Below, in pieces: positions 19,148 through 27,041 of a stretch of DNA of 50,550 nucleotides. Every line of letters starts with the position of its first letter. The stretch's first letter is position 1. Made by a program: the position numbers and the translations under genes. The DNA comes from Treponema sp. (lineage in GTDB: Bacteria; Spirochaetota; Spirochaetia; Treponematales; Treponemataceae). The notes under the pieces are model-generated. The model saw only the letters and a list, made by a program, of their open reading frames with translations. It was not told the origin of the DNA and did not search any database. Location: assembly GCA_022510845.1 (NCBI GenBank), contig JAFLSR010000015.1, positions 1-50,550 on the forward strand. Reading direction: 5' to 3'.

Positions 19148-19546
19148 TCATTTGACTTCGTTGTGCAGGCATTGATTGCAGCCCACAATCATAACGTGCT
19201 TTTTCCCTTGCGTCCTGTTGAAAAGCCGCGAAACCAAATAGCCGTCTTGAGGAACGGTTTTCGCGCACACAGGACAAATCCGTTTTACCCCCGCCTTGCA
19301 AACCGGAAAGCAATTCGGGCATCCGCTCACCGTGCATCGCTGGTCTGGGACATTCATTGGACGGTAAACTTTGCTTATTATGTTTTGCCCTTTTAGAAGG
19401 GGGAGGCCGCAAAGCGGGCAGTTTACAAGCGTGGGGCGCGATGGCTCTTTTTCCGCAGTTTTTTTTGACTTTCGCTTGAAAAAGGCGAAATACGAAAGCG
19501 CGAAAATTATGAGCAGAATCGCGGCAAACAAAAAGACAATTTCCAT
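19148..19546 (-). CDS. Single-pass membrane protein with zinc-ribbon-like cysteines
   Basis: 132 aa. One N-terminal membrane segment (about 3-22) is followed by a basic stretch and a Cys-rich soluble part: CPLC, CTVSGCPNC, CPVC and CNQC, enough for two zinc sites. I do not recognise a family. On the minus strand TACAAT (19558-19553) ends 6 nt before the ATG with only a weak -35 (TGGAAA), and no Shine-Dalgarno site is correctly spaced, so it probably belongs to the leaderless group. Confidence 0.7.
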   Translation of the reverse strand: MEIVFLFAAILLIIFALSYFAFFKRKSKKTAEKEPSRPTLVNCPLCGLPLLKGQNIISKVYRPMNVPDQRCTVSGCPNCFPVCKAGVKRICPVCAKTVPQDGYLVSRLFNRTQGKKHVMIVGCNQCLHNEVK

Positions 19547-19668
19547 AAAAACATTGTAACTCCAAAACGCGATTTTTTCCAGTGAATGTTGAAGTTTGAT
19601 GCGGGGATTTGTTTTGAATTTCGATTCGATGGAAATTTGCCGCGCTTTTTTTGCGGAGAATTCAACTA

Positions 19669-19697
19669 TTGAAAAAAAAAACTTTTTGTTTTACAAT
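19669..19697 (+). promoter_or_regulatory. purD promoter, leaderless type
   Basis: TTGAAA (19669-19674), 17-bp spacer, TACAAT (19692-19697), 6 nt to the ATG at 19704. Confidence 0.72.
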
Positions 19698-19703
19698 AAT
19701 AAA

Positions 19704-21026
19704 ATGCAAAAAATCATCGTTATTGGTTCAGGCGGACGGGAGCACGCAATCGCATGGCGGCTTGCTCAAAGTGATTTGGTGGAAGAAGTTTTGTGCGTGC
19801 CAGGAAACGGCGGCACTCGCAACGAAAAAAAATGTCGGAATGTTCCGCTTCCCGAATCTGGCTCGGACTCGTATATTGAAATCGCAAAAAAAGAAGGCTG
19901 CTCGCTTGCCGTGATAGGCCCGGAAGACCCGCTTGCCGAAGGTTTGGCGGATGAATTTTGGGCGGCAGGAATTCCGTGTGTCGGCGCGAAAAAGGCCGCC
20001 GCGCAACTTGAAGCCAGCAAGGATTTTGCGAAAGCCTTTATGAAAAAATATCGTGTTGCAAGCGCGGCAAGCGAAACATTTTGCGAGCAGGCGGCGGCGG
20101 AAGAATACATCAAAAATCATGGCGCGCCAATCGTAATCAAAGCCGACGGGCTTGCGGCAGGAAAGGGCGTTGTGGTGTCAAAGACTCTCGAAGAGGCTCT
20201 TGCGGCAGTGGACGACATTATGAATTCAGGGCGAGTTGGTAACGCTGGAAAAAAAATCGTCGTAGAAGATTATCTTTCCGGAATCGAAATGTCGGTTTTG
20301 GCGGCGGTGAGCGTCGATGAAAATTCAATCAAAAGGGGCGCGGCTACGATAGTTCCTTTTTTGTCAGCACGCGACCACAAGCGTTTGAACGATGGAGCGC
20401 GAGGACCGAACACGGGCGGCATGGGCGCAGTGTGTCCTCTTTCCGATGTGACGCCTGAAATTATGAGGCAGTTCGAAGAAAACATTTTGCGCCCCACATT
20501 GGAAGGCTTGATTGCGGAAAAATTCGACTACCGCGGATTCATTTTCTTTGGCGTGATGATAACGCAGGATGGCCCAAAACTTTTGGAATACAATGTCCGC
20601 CTTGGCGACCCCGAAACTCAGGCCGTGCTTCCGCTCATGGACTTTGACTTTGCGAAAATGTGCCAAGCGATTGCGGACGGGAATCTTGGCGAATTCAAAC
20701 TGAACTGGAAAAACGAATTCGCGGTTGCGCCTGTAGTGGTTTCCGGCGGCTATCCAGGCTCATACAAAAAAGGCGTTCCGATTTCCATCGACAAAGAAAT
20801 CTTGCAGAAAAACGGCGCGAAAATTTTCGTGGCTGGTGCAGTTGAAACGGATTCGTCCGAAGAAAAAATGGCGACAAGCGGCGGGCGCGTTCTCGCTGTT
20901 TGCACGACGGCGGCAACATTTGACGAAGCATGGAAAAAATCCTACGCGGCGTTGGAAGCGGTGAAGTTTGAAGGAATGTTTTTCCGGAAAGACATCGGGC
21001 TGCCGGGAGCGGCCGTTTCGGAATGA
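19704..21026 (+). CDS. purD: Phosphoribosylamine-glycine ligase
   Basis: 440 aa, normal family length. It joins glycine to phosphoribosylamine in purine synthesis (ATP-grasp fold). Landmarks are IVIGSGGREHA at the N-terminus, IGPEDPLAEGLAD, KADGLAAGKGVVV, FLSARDHKR, GPNTGGMGA and EYNVRLGDPETQ. The ATG at 19704 starts the conserved MQKIIVIG; the open frame reaching back to 19596 runs through the promoter and is rejected. Confidence 0.96.
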   Translation: MQKIIVIGSGGREHAIAWRLAQSDLVEEVLCVPGNGGTRNEKKCRNVPLPESGSDSYIEIAKKEGCSLAVIGPEDPLAEGLADEFWAAGIPCVGAKKAAAQLEASKDFAKAFMKKYRVASAASETFCEQAAAEEYIKNHGAPIVIKADGLAAGKGVVVSKTLEEALAAVDDIMNSGRVGNAGKKIVVEDYLSGIEMSVLAAVSVDENSIKRGAATIVPFLSARDHKRLNDGARGPNTGGMGAVCPLSDVTPEIMRQFEENILRPTLEGLIAEKFDYRGFIFFGVMITQDGPKLLEYNVRLGDPETQAVLPLMDFDFAKMCQAIADGNLGEFKLNWKNEFAVAPVVVSGGYPGSYKKGVPISIDKEILQKNGAKIFVAGAVETDSSEEKMATSGGRVLAVCTTAATFDEAWKKSYAALEAVKFEGMFFRKDIGLPGAAVSE

Positions 21027-21030
21027 GATT

Positions 21031-21059
21031 TTGCGTGCAGGCCGTTGGCTTGCTATAAA
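21031..21059 (+). promoter_or_regulatory. Promoter of the HPt gene
   Basis: TTGCGT (21031-21036), 17-bp spacer, TATAAA (21054-21059). The predicted leader of about 45 nt holds a hairpin GCCTGC-TTGT-GCAGGC (21080-21095). Confidence 0.5.
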
Positions 21060-21110
21060 TTCATACATTTTTTTTAGTTGCCTGCTTGTGCAGGCGCGGG
21101 GTTCGTATTT

Positions 21111-21461
21111 ATGGCAGAAATCAAAATTGATACGGCGCGTGGAATGGAATTTTCCATGGACGACAAGGAAATGTATCAGGATATGGTGAATATGTTCGTC
21201 GAACAAAAAGCCGACAACGTTTCCGCGATTACTGGATTTTTTGAAAAGCATGATTGGGAAAACTACAAAATCCGCGTGCACGGGCTCAAATCAAACGCGC
21301 GTATGGTGGGGGCGATGCAACTTGGCGACCTCGCAGAAAAATGCGAGCACGCCGCCCGGCAAGGCGACACGGCGTTCGTCCAAGCGAACACAAGCGAACT
21401 TTTCGCGCTTTACGAGCAGACAATTGAGGCATTGCAAAAAATCGATTTTGCGGCATTGTAA
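21111..21461 (+). CDS. Orphan HPt phosphotransfer protein
   Basis: 116 aa, a four-helix HPt domain with the phosphoryl-accepting His in RVHGLKSNARMVGA. It would pass phosphate between a receiver domain and another receiver. No kinase or regulator lies next to it; the hybrid kinase at 41612-45103, which ends in a receiver and lacks its own HPt, is a possible partner by inference only. The start MAEIKIDT is chosen because the longer frame begins inside the leader hairpin. Confidence 0.85.
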   Translation: MAEIKIDTARGMEFSMDDKEMYQDMVNMFVEQKADNVSAITGFFEKHDWENYKIRVHGLKSNARMVGAMQLGDLAEKCEHAARQGDTAFVQANTSELFALYEQTIEALQKIDFAAL

Positions 21462-21543
21462 TTTTCTTCAAAAATTCGCGCGTGCAAAATCATCGTTGAA
21501 AAGCGCGCGAGTTTTTGCAAGCGTTTGTTCGCCGCGGTTTAGC

Positions 21544-22731
21544 CTAGTAAAGGATTTTTCCCAAGTCAACTTTTATAAAGCCCGCGCGTCCAGTTTTGAA
21601 AAATTCGCTTTCTTCCCATGCGGCAAAAAATTGCGTCCCCGAAATTCCAAAATCTGAATAAACATATCCTTCCGGAAGTTTTGGCAAGCGCAACGCGATT
21701 GGTTTTCCGCCGTTCAGAATTTTCCGACCGTAAAGCGCGCCGTTCAAAAACATCGTGCCGTCTTCAAAAAGCGCGGCTATCCATGTGTCGCTGATTTGCA
21801 CTGTGGCTTTCCGCATTGCGCCGCTTGAAACCCTGCCGTGCAGATATTCGCGCGGGGTGGGGCCGGAAGCGATTTTGCATTCGGCGTAAAAATTGAAATC
21901 GTCCGGAAGATTTTCCAACAATTCTTTGACTCGCTCTGGCGCGTAGGAAAATCTGTGCGGACGACGCTGCGCGCGAAATTCATCTTCATCGGATTCTTCA
22001 ATCAAAAGAAAATTCTTTTCGGGCGAAATCGAAATCAGCGTGGTTTCGGGGCGGAATTTCAAATACTCGAATTTGGTTTCGTTTTCGTCGCTGGACTTTG
22101 TTGAGCAAAACCATTGCGTGCCGTTCCAACAAAAATCGTTCACCTGAGTTTTTTCGTCGAGCGCGAGATTTTCATAAGTCAGAATCGGAAAGAACACGCC
22201 CGAATCCTGTGCGAGTTGCACCAAAAAAGGGCGGAACATTTCGTGCGCTGAAATCTTTTCATTGAAAAAAGAATTCTTGTAAACCGAAATCACGGGAACG
22301 CCGTTCATAAAAACAATCTTTTCGGCGGAGCGGTTTGCAAAAATTGAATCGTCTTTGAAAATTTTATTCTCTTCTGCTCCAAATGCAATCACGCCAAGGC
22401 GATTGACAAGCGCGAAAATTTTCGGCGCGGATTTCGCATCCAAATCAAGCGGAGAATTTTCCGCCGCCTGCGCCATGTAAGAAATTCTCAACGCTTCTGT
22501 CCATGGCTTTTTTATGACGGGGGGTGCCTTTTGCGGACGCTCGATTCTTTCAAAGCCGTCGCGCGTGATGCTGAACCATTCAAAAACCGAATTGCTTTTT
22601 TCCAAAAACACAACTTCATCGGATGCGGGAGAAATTTGTTCCGGCGCGTTTTTTTGATTGCATGAAATCAAAAAAAATGCCGCGCAAAAAAATATCGGAA
22701 AAAAGCATTTTGTTTTTTGAAAAAAAATCAT
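21544..22731 (-). CDS. Lipoprotein of unknown function
   Basis: 395 aa from the ATG at 22731. The signal sequence ends in the lipobox FLISC. The rest reads like a beta-rich, possibly propeller-like protein (repeats such as WNGTQWFCSTKSS and FGISGTQFFAAWEES), but no family is recognised. The minus-strand promoter ends 6 nt before the ATG; an in-frame GTG one codon earlier (22734) would fall within the -10 to +1 gap. Confidence 0.75.
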   Translation of the reverse strand: MIFFQKTKCFFPIFFCAAFFLISCNQKNAPEQISPASDEVVFLEKSNSVFEWFSITRDGFERIERPQKAPPVIKKPWTEALRISYMAQAAENSPLDLDAKSAPKIFALVNRLGVIAFGAEENKIFKDDSIFANRSAEKIVFMNGVPVISVYKNSFFNEKISAHEMFRPFLVQLAQDSGVFFPILTYENLALDEKTQVNDFCWNGTQWFCSTKSSDENETKFEYLKFRPETTLISISPEKNFLLIEESDEDEFRAQRRPHRFSYAPERVKELLENLPDDFNFYAECKIASGPTPREYLHGRVSSGAMRKATVQISDTWIAALFEDGTMFLNGALYGRKILNGGKPIALRLPKLPEGYVYSDFGISGTQFFAAWEESEFFKTGRAGFIKVDLGKILY

Positions 22732-22737
22732 CACTAT

Positions 22738-22766
22738 ATTTTACACCTTTGAATGAATTCTTGCAA
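22738..22766 (-). promoter_or_regulatory. Promoter of the 395-aa lipoprotein gene, leaderless type
   Basis: Minus strand TTGCAA (22766-22761), 17-bp spacer, TAAAAT (22743-22738), 6 nt to the ATG. Confidence 0.7.
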
Positions 22767-22838
22767 TCGCCGAAGCGAAAAAATTAGCGACAACTGAAAA
22801 ATGTTGAATTGCGGCAAAACGCAAAGCGGCGCGGTACT

Positions 22839-22866
22839 TTAACAAAATACGAAAATTTGCTAGAAT
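22839..22866 (+). promoter_or_regulatory. cysE promoter, leaderless type
   Basis: TTAACA (22839-22844), 16-bp spacer, TAGAAT (22861-22866), 6 nt to the ATG. Confidence 0.6.
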
Positions 22867-22872
22867 GATTCT

Positions 22873-23766
22873 ATGTCGGGAAAATCTGGACAGGTTGAAA
22901 ACCGCGCGATTCGTGAAATTTTGTCGCATTACAAAAAAGAGAATTTTTTCATAAACAAGGCGAACGACGAAGTGGAACTTGACGTGGCTTTGATTGAAAG
23001 CCTGATTGAAAAATTCTTTCGGATTGTTTTTCCCGGATTTTTTCACGAGCGCGATTTCAAGGCAAGCGATATGGAAATTTATATTTCGGTTTTGTGTCGC
23101 GAAGTGATGCTGATTTTGGACAGACAGATTTTTTTGGCGTTGAAAAAGTTCCATGAAAATTCTTCGGCGCACGATGCAAAGAATTTTGATGAAGGTGAGT
23201 TGCAGGAAAAAGCGCGAAAAATCACGCAGGAATTTTTTGAAAAGATTCCGCGCGTCCGGGAATTTTTGGAAACGGACTTGCAGGCGGCTTTTGAAGGAGA
23301 CCCTGCCGCGTTCGACAAAACCGAAATCATTTTGTCGTATCCCGGGTTTTATGCCATCACGGTGAATCGCCTCGCGCACGAGATTTTCGCTTTGGGCGTT
23401 CCTCTCATTCCGCGCATTTTGACTGAGTTCGCGCACAGCCGCACGGGAATCGACATCCATCCAGGCGCGACAATCGGAAAATATTTTTTCATTGACCACG
23501 GAACTGGAATCGTCATCGGCGAAACTACAGTAATCGGCGAGCGTGTCAAAATCTATCAAGGCGTAACTTTGGGCGCGCTGAGCACGAACGGCGGCCAAAG
23601 TTTAAAGGGCGTAAAGCGGCATCCCACGATTGAAGACAACGTAACGATTTATTCGGGCGCGTCAATTTTGGGCGGCGACACAGTGATTGGGGAGGGGTGC
23701 GTAATTGGCGGGAATACCTTCATCACGAAATCTGTCGCGCCAGGCACTACGGTGACTATAAAATAA
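22873..23766 (+). CDS. cysE: Serine O-acetyltransferase
   Basis: 297 aa. It acetylates serine from acetyl-CoA, the first step of cysteine synthesis. The N-terminal helical half (1-190) is followed by the left-handed beta-helix with GIDIHPGATIGKYFFIDHGT (catalytic Asp-His in DHGTG), GETTVIGERVKIYQGVTLGA and KRHPTIEDNVTIYSGASILG. It is followed 100 bp later by a polar amino-acid ABC permease with its own promoter, which hints that the transporter could carry cystine or cysteine. Confidence 0.93.
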   Translation: MSGKSGQVENRAIREILSHYKKENFFINKANDEVELDVALIESLIEKFFRIVFPGFFHERDFKASDMEIYISVLCREVMLILDRQIFLALKKFHENSSAHDAKNFDEGELQEKARKITQEFFEKIPRVREFLETDLQAAFEGDPAAFDKTEIILSYPGFYAITVNRLAHEIFALGVPLIPRILTEFAHSRTGIDIHPGATIGKYFFIDHGTGIVIGETTVIGERVKIYQGVTLGALSTNGGQSLKGVKRHPTIEDNVTIYSGASILGGDTVIGEGCVIGGNTFITKSVAPGTTVTIK

Positions 23767-23831
23767 AAACGCTTTGTCTGAAAACGCTGTTTCGCGGCGA
23801 AGCGAAAACTCGCGTTGCCGACTTTAATTGT

Positions 23832-23860
23832 TTGTATATTTTTTGAAAATTCGTTATATT
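23832..23860 (+). promoter_or_regulatory. ABC permease promoter, leaderless type
   Basis: TTGTAT (23832-23837), 17-bp spacer, TATATT (23855-23860), 7 nt to the ATG at 23868. Confidence 0.6.
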
Positions 23861-23867
23861 TAAATTT

Positions 23868-24542
23868 ATGAATGAACGACTTTGGAACATTCTGACTGAT
23901 TCGTTTTTTAAGATTCTGATTCCTGGAATAAAAATCACGATTCCGCTTACAATTGTTTCGTTCTCGCTTTCGCTGATAATCGGAATTTTCGTCGCGCTGA
24001 TTCAGTTTGCCAATGTGCGGGTTTTTAAAACGATTTCGCGGTTTTACATTTGGGTCACTCGCGGCACGCCGATTTTGGTGCAACTCTATGTCGTGTTCTA
24101 CGGACTGCCGAATCTCGGAATTATGATTGACCCGATTCCCGCGGCGATTTTCGTCTTTGCGTTCAATGAGGGCGCGTACTCCGCCGAAACTATGCGGGCC
24201 GCGTTTGAAAGCGTCAGCCCCGGGCAAATCGAAGCGGGCTATTGCGTCGGGATGAGTTATCCTCAGATAATATGGCACATCGTTTTGCCGCAGGCGTTCC
24301 GCACTGCGTTCCCCCCGCTTTCCAATTCGCTGATTGCGATGGTAAAAGAAACTTCGCTTGCCGCGAACATCACCGTGGCAGAAATGTTCATGGCAACGCA
24401 GAGAATTGTCGCTCGCACTTACGAGCCGCTCGCGCTTTACATCGAAGTCGCCCTGATTTATCTTGTGTTCTGCACGGTGCTCACTCGTCTTCAGCATTTT
24501 GGCGAAAAAAAACTTAGTATCACTGTGGCAAAAACAAAGTGA
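23868..24542 (+). CDS. Polar amino-acid ABC transporter permease
   Basis: 224 aa of the HisM/GlnP type. About five membrane segments are visible, with the EAA-type cytoplasmic loop EAGYCVGMSYPQIIWHIVLP that docks to the ATPase. The substrate is not given by sequence; a cystine system is suggested by the cysE neighbour. Its last eight codons lie inside a 31-bp sequence repeated just before the ATPase gene 1.6 kb away, indicating that permease and ATPase were once adjacent. Confidence 0.93.
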   Translation: MNERLWNILTDSFFKILIPGIKITIPLTIVSFSLSLIIGIFVALIQFANVRVFKTISRFYIWVTRGTPILVQLYVVFYGLPNLGIMIDPIPAAIFVFAFNEGAYSAETMRAAFESVSPGQIEAGYCVGMSYPQIIWHIVLPQAFRTAFPPLSNSLIAMVKETSLAANITVAEMFMATQRIVARTYEPLALYIEVALIYLVFCTVLTRLQHFGEKKLSITVAKTK

Positions 24543-24549
24543 GGAAATG
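24519..24549 (+). repeat. 31-bp direct repeat, left copy
   Basis: Perfect match to 26113-26143. It covers the permease stop codon, the GTGAGG Shine-Dalgarno site and an ATG that here leads nowhere. It marks the left boundary of the inserted xylanase segment. Confidence 0.95.
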
Positions 24550-24592
24550 GATTCTTTCTGATAAACATTTTCGATAAAATTTTCAAATAAAT

Positions 24593-24622
24593 TTGACATT
24601 TGGAAAAAAACTGTATTAAAAT
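24593..24622 (+). promoter_or_regulatory. Xylanase promoter
   Basis: Consensus TTGACA (24593-24598), 18-bp spacer, TAAAAT (24617-24622). It lies inside the inserted segment, so the xylanase brought its own promoter. Confidence 0.65.
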
Positions 24623-24632
24623 ATTTATGTCT

Positions 24633-24763
24633 GCTAACGCGGTGTTTTTATTAGGAGTATGAAAAAGTACATCCGTGTACTTTTTCATCTTGCAGATTTC
24701 CGCGTTGCGGCAAATCTGCGATTCCGTGCATCCATGCACGTCCGCTAACGCGGTGTTTTTATT
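24633..24763 (+). promoter_or_regulatory. Structured xylanase leader with duplicated 20-bp block
   Basis: The block GCTAACGCGGTGTTTTTATT occurs at 24633-24652 and 24744-24763, each followed by a ribosome site (AGGAG, then GGGAGGA) and an ATG-AAA-AA start. Between them are three hairpins: GAAAAAGTAC/GTGTACTTTTTC, GCAGATTT/AAATCTGC and CGTGCAT/ATGCACG. The layout suggests translation-linked control of the xylanase. Confidence 0.55.
24659..24748 (+). CDS. Possible 29-aa leader peptide of the xylanase
   Basis: A short frame with AGGAG 2 nt before its ATG (24659) ends at TAA 24746-24748, 25 nt before the xylanase start and inside the second copy of the 20-bp block. It is rich in Arg and aromatic residues and covers the three hairpins. 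Translation could affect their folding. It may also be chance coding within a repeat. Confidence 0.3.
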   Translation: MKKYIRVLFHLADFRVAANLRFRASMHVR

Positions 24764-24773
24764 GGGAGGAAAT

Positions 24774-25796
24774 ATGAAAAAAATATCTTTGATTTTTTTT
24801 GTCTTGATTTTTGTAGCGACGCTCTTCTCTTGCTCGAAGCCGAAAACTCCTGCCGACATTGCGCGAAAGGCAAAAGTCAATTTTGGCTATGCCGTGAAAA
24901 TCGGTGATGTGCTTGGTGAAAACGGCGACTTCACTGCGGAAACTTTTAGCGCGCTCGTTACGGAAAATATGTTTAAATGGTCGGAAATTCATCCCACAAA
25001 AAAATTGTGGAATTTCAACGATATGAACATGGTTCTCGATTTGGCTGAAAAAAATAAAATGCGCGTTCGCGGTCACACATTCATTTGGCATCAGGGCAAT
25101 CCGAATTATTTGACTTCGGAAAAAGACCCCGAAGTTCTGCGCGCGCTTTTGGAAGAGCAAATCACCACTTTGATGACGCAATACAAAGGCAGAATTTACG
25201 AATACGATGTGGCGAACGAAATTTTTGAAGAAGATGGTTCGTTCCGAAAAACTTTTTGGTACGACACATTTAGCGAAGAAATTTACGAATATGCGTTCAC
25301 GCTTGCGCGAAAAATCGATCCTAAAGCGCGCCTGATTTTGAACGACTACAACAATGAAAACGCCGGATATGCCAAGTCGGATGCGCAATACGAATTTATA
25401 AAAGGCCTCGTCGAAAAAGGCGTTCCGATTGACGGAATTGGCTGCCAATTGCATTTGGCAGAAGACGGCTATTTTGACAAAGAAAAAATTCGCGCGAACA
25501 TCAGGCGTTATGCTGAATTGGGGCTAAAAGTTTCGTTCACCGAAGTTGACATTCGCGTGCCGCTTCCGCCTACAGAAGAAAGTCTCGCGCATCAAGAACA
25601 AATGTTCCTCGATTTGATGGATTTGGTTTTGACCGAGCCGAATGTGGACACCTATATTTTTTGGGGCTATACCGACAGGAATTCTTGGGTGAATTCTTTT
25701 TTCCCGGGCTATGGAAGACCCCTTCCTTTCGACCGCGACAGAAATCCCAAACCCGTATTCACGAAAATGGTCGAAATGATGGAAAACAAAGAATGA
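24774..25796 (+). CDS. GH10 endo-1,4-beta-xylanase lipoprotein
   Basis: 340 aa. Lipobox LFSC after the signal sequence, so it is probably displayed on a membrane. The GH10 barrel follows: GHTFIWHQ, the acid/base region YDVANEIFE (usually DVVNE) and the nucleophile in SFTEVDIR, plus ILNDYNNE and IFWGYTDRNSW. It would cut xylan backbones. GGGAGGA precedes the ATG. It interrupts an amino-acid ABC operon and is flanked by a 31-bp direct repeat, so it is a recent insertion in this strain's lineage. Confidence 0.95.
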   Translation: MKKISLIFFVLIFVATLFSCSKPKTPADIARKAKVNFGYAVKIGDVLGENGDFTAETFSALVTENMFKWSEIHPTKKLWNFNDMNMVLDLAEKNKMRVRGHTFIWHQGNPNYLTSEKDPEVLRALLEEQITTLMTQYKGRIYEYDVANEIFEEDGSFRKTFWYDTFSEEIYEYAFTLARKIDPKARLILNDYNNENAGYAKSDAQYEFIKGLVEKGVPIDGIGCQLHLAEDGYFDKEKIRANIRRYAELGLKVSFTEVDIRVPLPPTEESLAHQEQMFLDLMDLVLTEPNVDTYIFWGYTDRNSWVNSFFPGYGRPLPFDRDRNPKPVFTKMVEMMENKE

Positions 25797-26112
25797 TTTG
25801 TGCGGAGGCTTCATACGCCAACGCCCTGCGTTGAAATTTAAAAACTAAAATCGACAACTAAAAATTATAAGCAATGTTTAAAATTGCCACAGAAATAGTG
25901 TGGCAACTTTAACTTCGAGTTTTTGTGGTTTTTGGTAGCGTAGCGAACAAAAATGTGAGCAGTGCGAGCAAACAAAAAACTCGGTAAGCAAGGCTTTGCC
26001 TTGCGACAAAAACTCGTTTATTGAACTGCCCGCGACGCAACGAGTTGCTCAACGCGGGCGAATTAAGCATCCTCGAAAATTGAGATTTTCTTCGGTGCTT
26101 AATTTTAATGAC
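25797..26112. repeat. Intergenic block: xylanase terminator hairpin and dispersed two-hairpin element
   Basis: TTGCCACA (25884-25891) and TGTGGCAA (25899-25906) form a probable weak terminator. GCAAGGC/GCCTTGC forms another hairpin near 25988-26004. From about 26013 to 26109 lies copy A of a roughly 97-bp element: hairpin 1 (GCCCGCG...CGCGGGC around GCAAC/GTTGC) and hairpin 2 (GAAAAT/ATTTTC nested in AATTAAGCA/TGCTTAATT). It aligns with 29973-30070. Confidence 0.7.
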
Positions 26113-26143
26113 ATCACTGTGGCAAAAACAAAGTGAGGAAATG
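26113..26143 (+). repeat. 31-bp direct repeat, right copy
   Basis: Perfect copy of 24519-24549. Here it supplies the ribosome site of the ABC ATPase gene. Confidence 0.95.
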
Positions 26144-26146
26144 AAA

Positions 26147-26896
26147 ATGTCGGATTTTGTTTTTCAGGCGCGAGGCGTAAAAAAATCTTTCGGCTCAAAT
26201 TTGATTTTGAACGGAATCGATTTGCAGGTGAAGCGCGGAGACGTTGTGGCAATCATCGGACCGAGCGGCGGCGGAAAGACGACTCTTTTGCGCTGCCTGA
26301 ATTTTTTGGAAAAGGCTGACGAAGGAATCTTGAATTTCGATGGAATGGAATTGAAGATGAATTCGGCGAACAAAAAAAGCATAAGGCGTTTTCGCCAAAA
26401 AACAGGATTCGTTTTTCAGAACTACAATTTGTTCCAAAACAAAAACGCGCTCGAAAACATCACGCTCGCTTTGACCGTCGCGCGAAAAATGAAAAAAGAC
26501 GACGCATCCGAAATAGGAAAAAAACTTTTGGCGCGCGTGGGGCTTTCCGAAAAAATCGAAAACTATCCGCACGAACTTTCGGGCGGCCAACAGCAAAGGC
26601 TTGCGATTGCGCGCGCGCTTGCCTGCAATCCCGAAATCATTTTCTTTGACGAGCCTACGAGCGCGCTCGATCCCGAACTCACGGGCGAAGTGCTCGAAGT
26701 GATGCGCTCGCTTGCCGAAGAAGGAATGACAATGATTGTTGTTACGCATGAGATGATTTTCGCGAAAAACATTTCCACGCAAACCGTTTTCATCGAAGAC
26801 GGACAAATAGTGGAAAGCGGCGCGACAAAAGAATTTTTTTCATCGCCACAGAAGCCGCGCACAAAAGAATTTTTGAATTCGATTTTAAATCGATAG
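26147..26896 (+). CDS. Polar amino-acid ABC transporter ATPase
   Basis: 249 aa. Walker A GPSGGGKT, Q-loop FVFQNYNLF, signature LSGGQQQR, Walker B IIFFDEPTSALD and H-loop VTHE are all present. It energises the permease at 23868 and the binding protein at 27042. GAGG is 7 nt upstream of the ATG at 26147; an ATG at 26141 is the alternative. The permease and this gene are now separated by the xylanase segment, so expression must come from read-through or an unseen promoter in the insert. Confidence 0.95.
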   Translation: MSDFVFQARGVKKSFGSNLILNGIDLQVKRGDVVAIIGPSGGGKTTLLRCLNFLEKADEGILNFDGMELKMNSANKKSIRRFRQKTGFVFQNYNLFQNKNALENITLALTVARKMKKDDASEIGKKLLARVGLSEKIENYPHELSGGQQQRLAIARALACNPEIIFFDEPTSALDPELTGEVLEVMRSLAEEGMTMIVVTHEMIFAKNISTQTVFIEDGQIVESGATKEFFSSPQKPRTKEFLNSILNR

Positions 26897-27041
26897 ACTT
26901 TTATTTAAAAAAAATGTAAGATAAAATTGTGTGAATGCGTTTCGCAAAAATGCGCACGTTGGATTTTGCCTTGAAAATTTCGCGCCTCAATTTGAACTCG
27001 CATATATTTTGTGTGCAACGCAACTATTTAAGGAGAATATG

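Noticed and set aside
19596..19703. Extended N-terminus of PurD
   Set aside because: The extension runs across the -35 and -10 boxes and lacks similarity to the family, which begins at MQKIIVIG.
24519..26143. Classical transposon target-site duplication
   Set aside because: The 31-bp repeat is longer than usual target duplications, and no transposase or terminal inverted repeats lie in the segment.
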